From contig CAUJGJ010000004.1 in NCBI GenBank assembly GCA_963170055.1, forward strand, positions 1,137,501-1,157,200: a stretch of DNA of 19,700 nucleotides, in the 5' to 3' direction. The stretch is from Halisarca cf. caerulea (taxonomy: Eukaryota > Porifera > Demospongiae > Chondrillida > Halisarcidae). Under the pieces are notes generated by a model, which saw only the letters and a list, made by a program, of their open reading frames with translations, was not told the origin of the DNA and ran no database searches. This document shows, in pieces, positions 16,226 through 19,700 of this stretch. How positions within the stretch are numbered: the stretch's first letter is position 1; every line of letters begins with the position of its first letter. The position numbers and the translations under genes were made by a program.

Positions 16226-17900
16226 TGTGTGAGAGAGAGAGAGAGAGGGAGGAGCGAAAAGTGTCTGTGTAACCTGTAGAAAGCTGGGAGGTAGTTACAG
16301 TAATGAAATATATATATTGTTTACATAATGTCAGAATTACAGAGCTGCAGAGCTTTATTTTTAGAGGATAATCCTCCCAAGAACCTGTGTATGTACGTAG
16401 AATGCCATATCATTAAGGTTTTATAAATTACTGCAAACACTATGTCTGCATGATTCAGTGAGCTGCATGTATGGATCAGTTTTTTACACCTACATATTAA
16501 TAATATATAACTCACACCACCTACATATATACCTGACAGGTGAAGGTAGCTCTTGCAATTCTCAATGTATATTTGACCGTGGTCCACCTGACTATCATGA
16601 AGTTGTTCGGCTAAGTAGACTGCAGTCATCTGATCCTTATTCTGTATGGGAACCTGAGCATTTGTGTGAAAGTGGCACTTTTAACATTTGTGATGGCCAG
16701 ATTAGTACTGGAGAACGACAAGAGGTGCCAGTGATGCCTGAAGGACGTTTATCTTCGCCACCTCTGTCTGGTGAGTGCATGTTACAGTCTATTATTGATT
16801 TTCATTTTCATAATTATCAATGCCTTCTATTTGGGGATGCTTGTTTAATAACTTATTTTATTTTTTATTGGCCATGCATTCACAGAAATTGCCATTCCTG
16901 ATCAACTTTGCCAAAGTTGCTTCATTTTAGGAGACATTCACACCATATCCCTCACACACCTGGGAGGCACCTTCCCCCTTTATCCTTTTGGACCACCGGA
17001 AGGTGTTGGAAAGCCCCAGGATGAGTGTTGTGCTACATTGGAAGCCCCACCTGGTGTGGTGGAGAGAGGAGTCAGTCTGAGTGTCCACTATGCCATCATC
17101 CTGGATGGGCCCTTCAAGTTCCCTGAGAACTGGAAGAGAGCAAGTGTTGTAGTCTATATCGACTGTCCCGACAATCACCTTATGCTTCAGCCAGTCAAGT
17201 TGTCCTTACATCACTGGGCTGCAGTTGGGCCACGCAGCAGCATGTCATTTATGAAATCAAACCACATTTTGGAAGAAGGGCAAAACGAGTTCCAATTTGA
17301 ACATCATAGAATGTTTTCCCCATCAGATACCAGAGTTGCAAATCTCTACCTCAAAAATCACTTTTGTCTGGTCTGTACTGCGGTGGATGAATTTGAAGTA
17401 GGGATGTCAAGATACTATGGTATGCTCGTCATGGACCCACTAATAGACGGAGTTCAAAAGTTCTGGTTGTGTCTCACTTATGCCGTACCAACATGGATCC
17501 AGGTCTGTACTGAGACTTGTATGTGTATGATTGTGTATTTTCCATGCATCTAGTAAATTACATAGTTGCATGTTTTACGTTAAAAAAGGCTGTTAAAGAA
17601 TATTTTCGGAAAGAGGAAAAAAACAAAAAGCGAGTGCTTCCCGAATGCCAGGAACTTGAGCTTGGCTCTGATGACAAGGTGTCTCTGGTAGTACAGACCA
17701 TGAGCGGTCCAGGATGGGCTTTGACTGTCACCAAGAAGGAGGTTAATTCTGCTTATACTATGGGTATTATGTATTATGTATGTAATATGTATCAGGCTCA
17801 TACACAGGAATCTCAGAAGGGGGATATCGATTACACGCGCACATTTTCAAAATGTAGTCAATTATTTCTGGCTTTTTCATATAACTGGAGTTTAGGATGA
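6813..17900 (+). CDS. Gene B: three-pass membrane protein with PPDY motif and ZU5-like domain
   Basis: Ten exons join in frame: 6813-6855, 6935-7036, 7152-7295, 7405-7548, 11319-11492, 15624-15887, 16540-16770, 16886-17502, 17589-17741 and 17796-17900. They total 1977 bases, or 658 residues. Junctions 1-7 are all phase 1; the last two are phase 0. Residues 1-19 carry an N-x-T site. Membrane segments are predicted at about 20-45, 60-84 and 98-122, with basic RKR after the first and KCRR after the third, which fits an outside N-terminus and a cytosolic tail. The tail is Ser-rich and acidic (DDSDSD) and has PPDY at 306-309. Residues about 384-536 resemble ZU5. In other proteins ZU5 domains occur next to membrane receptors and death domains (UNC5, ankyrin, PIDD); no death domain is seen here. 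The C-terminus is uncertain and the exact function unknown. Confidence 0.7.
6935..7036 (+). CDS. Gene B exon 2: first membrane segment
   Basis: This 102-base phase 1-1 exon encodes DEPAT, then a hydrophobic run beginning WITLLVLTSV and ending YLIC, then RKR. It lies between a TGCACAG acceptor and a GTGAGC donor. Gene A has no counterpart of this segment. Confidence 0.65.
7152..7295 (+). CDS. Gene B exon 3: second membrane segment, with in-frame alternative acceptor
   Basis: The long form (144 bases, phase 1-1) encodes a basic, Cys-containing loop, a hydrophobic stretch from about LFCGII to GIAIL, and PCNVFSSWAVCQ. A second acceptor inside it, ending at 7244, has a TTTACTAAT branch-like motif and a pyrimidine tract. 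Using it would start the exon at 7245 and drop exactly 31 codons, removing the second membrane segment. I prefer the long form because its length and sequence match gene A exon 2 and it gives a consistent positive-inside topology. Confidence 0.5.
7405..7548 (+). CDS. Gene B exon 4: third membrane segment and start of cytosolic tail
   Basis: This 144-base phase 1-1 exon after CTTGGCAG encodes SIGIIFAITTCICLCSGC and further hydrophobic residues, then QVKCRRP and a polar stretch ending SSSSPQ. The frame continues past the GTACTG donor to TAG at 7641-7643, so an unspliced transcript would encode a short protein with 31 extra codons. Confidence 0.65.
7757..7801. mobile_element. fragment of the AGTGAAACCTC-type MITE
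   Basis: GTCCTTATTTTAGAGTATCC followed shortly by CAGAGATTTCACTGT is the inverse of the left end of the elements at 869 and 2562. No opposite end is visible nearby. Confidence 0.45.
8242..8253. promoter_or_regulatory. NRF-1-like palindrome TGCGCATGCGCA
   Basis: This exact 12-base palindrome fits the NRF-1 consensus YGCGCAYGCGCR. It lies inside gene B intron 4, so a role as intronic enhancer or internal promoter is speculative. Confidence 0.3.
8751..9095 (-). mobile_element. tRNA-derived SINE with (AATCC)n tail
   Basis: On the minus strand, a box A-like TGGCTTAGTGG (9082-9072) and a box B-like GGTCCAATCC (9028-9019) are spaced as in RNA polymerase III promoters. The 3' end is a pentamer tail, read on the plus strand as repeats of GATTG at 8751-8774. 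AATTATA flanks both sides (8744-8750 and 9096-9102) as a likely target-site duplication. An (AAAC)n stretch lies inside at about 8851-8870. Confidence 0.7.
9210..9405. repeat. GGGCTAGAC-type repeat block with hairpin
   Basis: Degenerate repeats of CATAGGGCTAGAC run from about 9215 to 9311. A hairpin follows: ATTCCTACATCCCGC near 9340 pairs with GTGGGATGTAGGAAT near 9384-9398, with an inner GTGCAGCAC/GTGCTG match. The block resembles the larger fold-back at 10258-10706. Confidence 0.65.
9885..10172. repeat. divergent direct repeat, copy 1
   Basis: Short matches occur in the same order as in the second copy: AATCAGAAAAA, ACTTTGACAAGT, TTTTGAAAACTATGG and GTATGGTGGCCATATTTTTC. The copies flank the fold-back element. 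Similarity was judged by eye and is patchy. Confidence 0.4.
10258..10706. mobile_element. fold-back element of GGGCTAGAC repeats
   Basis: The outer ends GTCAGATAATAAAAATTA (from 10267) and TAATTTTTATTATCTGAC (to about 10700) are near-exact inverse copies. Inside, degenerate GGGCTAGAC/CATAGGG repeats (10372-10500) and AACAGAGGTGGATTGAACTG are matched in inverse by CAGTCCAACCCACCTCTGTT and GTCTAGCCCC up to about 10665, around a small AT-rich loop near 10563-10570. The long minus-strand open frame here is repeat-derived. Confidence 0.75.
10811..11045. repeat. divergent direct repeat, copy 2
   Basis: The ordered matches are AATCAGAAGAAAAA, ACTTTGATAAGT, TTTTCAGCGAAAACATGG and GTATGGGGGGCCATGTTTTT. 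Spacings are similar to those in copy 1 at 9885, with some deletions. Confidence 0.4.
11319..11492 (+). CDS. Gene B exon 5: acidic cytosolic segment
   Basis: This 174-base phase 1-1 exon lies between a TATCACAG acceptor and a GTACTC donor. It encodes LIYDYHDDYSERTSVQVEEL and later residues ending DQDDSDSDTQ. It is rich in Asp, Ser, Thr and Tyr and looks disordered. YHDDY and YSER are Tyr-containing sites that could be phosphorylated, which is inference only. The frame also stays open past the donor to 11683. Confidence 0.65.
12275..12570. mobile_element. fold-back element, copy 1
   Basis: ACGCGGTGGTAGAAATTT (about 12284) pairs with AGATTTCTACCACCGCG (to about 12553). Further in, AAATCAAATTCAGGGTCTT pairs with AAAGACCCTGAATTCGATT, and TGTCCAAGGATTT with AATCCTTTGGACA. 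The loop is near 12420-12435. Open frames on both strands here follow from the inverted repeat. Confidence 0.8.
14280..14576. mobile_element. fold-back element, copy 2
   Basis: CTTACATTTTTGGATATGGGA (about 14355) pairs with TCCCATATCCAAAATTGTAAG (about 14480-14500), and the outer AAAAAGGC pairs with GCCTTTTTTG. The central GCTGTTATGTCAAAGATTT matches GCTGTTATGTCCAAGGATTT of the element at 12275, so the two are probably the same family. Both are followed by a GTCA(C/T)GTG...CACATG stretch. Confidence 0.75.
15624..15887 (+). CDS. Gene B exon 6: Ser-rich linker
   Basis: This 264-base phase 1-1 exon lies between TTTCTTTCAG and GTATGT. It encodes a polar linker beginning GSKDCLLPQRPTKD, with a serine run (VQSSSSSSSF) and a Pro-rich end. 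It contains GFPELAS, loosely like the FPELPVS at the end of gene A, but this could be chance. No folded domain is apparent. Confidence 0.65.
16110..16247. repeat. (TG)n microsatellite followed by (GA)n
   Basis: This is a nearly uninterrupted TG tract with GCATG interruptions, ending in GAGAGAGAGAGA, within gene B intron 6. Confidence 0.97.
16540..16770 (+). CDS. Gene B exon 7: PPxY-containing segment
   Basis: This 231-base phase 1-1 exon lies between CTGACAG and GTGAGT. It encodes GEGSSCNSQCIFDRGPPDYH and a further mixed polar stretch ending RLSSPPLS. PPDY (residues 306-309 of the model) fits the PPxY consensus bound by WW domains, for example those of HECT-type E3 ligases. That binding is inference from the motif alone. 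Confidence 0.7.
16886..17502 (+). CDS. Gene B exon 8: ZU5-like domain
   Basis: This is the longest exon, 617 bases, open throughout. From about residue 384 it shows features seen in ZU5 domains: HLGGTFPL near the start, then LEAPPGVVERGVSLSVHY (compare the family's PPGAI-x-x-G turn), a later LQPVKLSLHHWA (compare the PV-x-L-x-LPHCA strand), and NHFCLVCTAVDE near the end (compare the FALVG strand). The match was made by eye from family knowledge and is divergent. The expected role is protein-protein interaction at the inner face of the membrane. The exon ends WIQ in phase 0 with a GTCTGT donor. Confidence 0.75.
17589..17741 (+). CDS. Gene B exon 9: region after the ZU5-like domain
   Basis: A phase-0 frame after an A-rich acceptor (TTAAAAAAG) encodes AVKEYFRKEEKNKKRVLPEC and then a beta-like stretch with GWALTVTKKE. 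The charged start suggests a helix. The acceptor and the GTTAAT donor at 17742 are both weak, so the borders are less sure than the frame. The domain is unnamed. Confidence 0.55.
17796..17900 (+). CDS. Gene B last exon candidate
   Basis: After TATGTATCAG the frame encodes AHTQESQKGDIDYTRTFSKC and about 14 further residues to TGA at 17898-17900. The preceding candidate intron is only 54 bases and itself open in frame, so the frame is unbroken from 17589 to 17900 whether or not it is spliced. The late part has less convincing composition, so the true end could lie elsewhere. No AATAAA was found in the next few hundred bases. Confidence 0.4.
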   Translation, partial: AHTQESQKGDIDYTRTFSKCSQLFLAFSYNWSLG

Positions 17901-19009
<1,109 letters not shown>

Positions 19010-19016
19010 TACCGTA

Positions 19017-19241
19017 TACCCTAAATTGGGAAATTTTTGCCACCATTAATATTTGTGTTTTTTGCGAATTGACTCCATCTGCGAATTTTTTTGTCGTGAA
19101 TATTTCTGCACACGTTCTAAAGTATAGGTATAGACAATCTATGGTGAGACTTGTGAAATTTATAGTCGCAAATTTTTCTGCGTACCATTTGACCCCAATT
19201 CACAAGATTTACTGTTCATGAATGTTTCCTGATTTAGGGTA
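19017..19241. mobile_element. MITE-like element with TACCCTAAAT ends
   Basis: TACCCTAAATTGGGAAA at the left is matched in inverse by TTTCCTGATTTAGGGTA at the right (15 of 17). The element is about 225 bases, TA-bounded and rich in GCGAATTTTT-type words. It directly follows the (AT)n tract. Confidence 0.8.
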
Positions 19242-19409
19242 TCTTCTATTTTTTTGTACGAAAGAAGTTCAGAGAAATTCTGTTATATACATCATTATAG
19301 AAATTGAATCATCATTTCCCCAAAGTGAAAAAAATAATAATTATTGGGAGACATCGACAGATCATTAGAGACATGCTAAAGTAAGCTTTTAATAAGGGTA
19401 AAAGTCAAA

Positions 19410-19511
19410 ATGGCCACTTGCAGTCTGCATGTTATGGCTTTGATCCGAAGATACCACGTTTATAAAGAGTCTTGGAAACCCAATGTTGGGGATGTAGTTA
19501 CTTTCAATTGA
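19410..19511 (+). pseudogene. possible HIRAN-like domain start, truncated
   Basis: An ATG at 19410 opens a 33-codon frame starting MATCSLHVMALIRRYHVYKE, then SWKPNVGDVVTFN and TGA. The order R-x-YHVYK, a Trp, then P-x-x-G(D/E)-x-(V/L) is like the beginning of HIRAN-related domains I know from invertebrate predicted proteins. The usual continuation (a Cys-Glu-x-Glu-like strand, then N-x-x-DPYAVAV) is missing, so this is either a fragment or the first exon of a gene with an unseen splice. The match is from memory and the stretch is short. Confidence 0.3.
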
Positions 19512-19700
19512 AAAACATAAGAGATGTTACATGTAGCTATAGTCGATTGCTTCATTGTTGTCGTTGTTAACGTTTGCCTGACTACCGCTACCAGGAGCTC
19601 GTGATATCTAGGAAATTGAGCGCATGTGGTCGAATGATCAACAGATAATCGAGCACTGACAAAGAATCAGAGACAATAATGAAAATTTGAAGACAGCATT

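Noticed and set aside
16321..16629. 102-codon minus-strand open frame
   Set aside because: It overlaps gene B exon 7 on the opposite strand and shows no domain.

Overview
This is a eukaryotic genomic window from an AT-rich, intron-containing, repeat-dense metazoan genome. Three things suggest a demosponge, in the style of Amphimedon: many small TA-flanked inverted-repeat elements, compact genes built from short phase-1 exons, and a ZU5-like domain of a type I associate from memory with sponge predicted proteins. The species is an inference and was not checked against any database. There are no bacterial operons, rRNA genes or CRISPR arrays. Positions 4501-4700 are an assembly gap.

Left part (1-5500). 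A short GC-rich stretch at 1-75 may be the start of a divergent minus-strand gene. Gene A (plus strand; coding exons 162-177, 637-774, 1734-1814, 2987-3040 and 3325-3596) encodes about 186 residues: two membrane segments and a tail ending in tandem ELPVSELT repeats. Two further phase-1 open blocks, 5033-5142 (its stop overlaps AATAAA) and 5288-5439, look like alternative last exons. Introns and flanks carry TA-flanked MITE-like elements and two minisatellites.

Middle and right (6500-17900). Gene B (plus strand; ten exons between 6813 and 17900) encodes about 658 residues: three membrane segments, a long Ser/acid-rich cytosolic region with a PPDY motif, and a C-terminal ZU5-like domain. Gene A exons 2-3 and gene B exons 3-4 have the same phases, similar lengths and similar encoded sequence, so A and B look like tandem paralogues, with A lacking the ZU5 part. 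Upstream of gene B lie a perfect CRE (TGACGTCA) and a CRE-like site. Intron 4 contains a tRNA-derived SINE and long fold-back repeats. Intron 5 contains at least two related fold-back elements.

Right end (17900-19700). This holds a possible degenerate repeat, an (AT)n tract, a MITE with clear terminal inverted repeats, and a short open frame resembling the start of a HIRAN-type domain.

If expressed as predicted, gene B would place a ZU5-like domain and a WW-binding motif on the cytosolic face of a membrane. Gene A, and possible short forms of B, would be membrane-only relatives. All exon structures were read by eye from splice signals and frame continuity; there is no transcript evidence.
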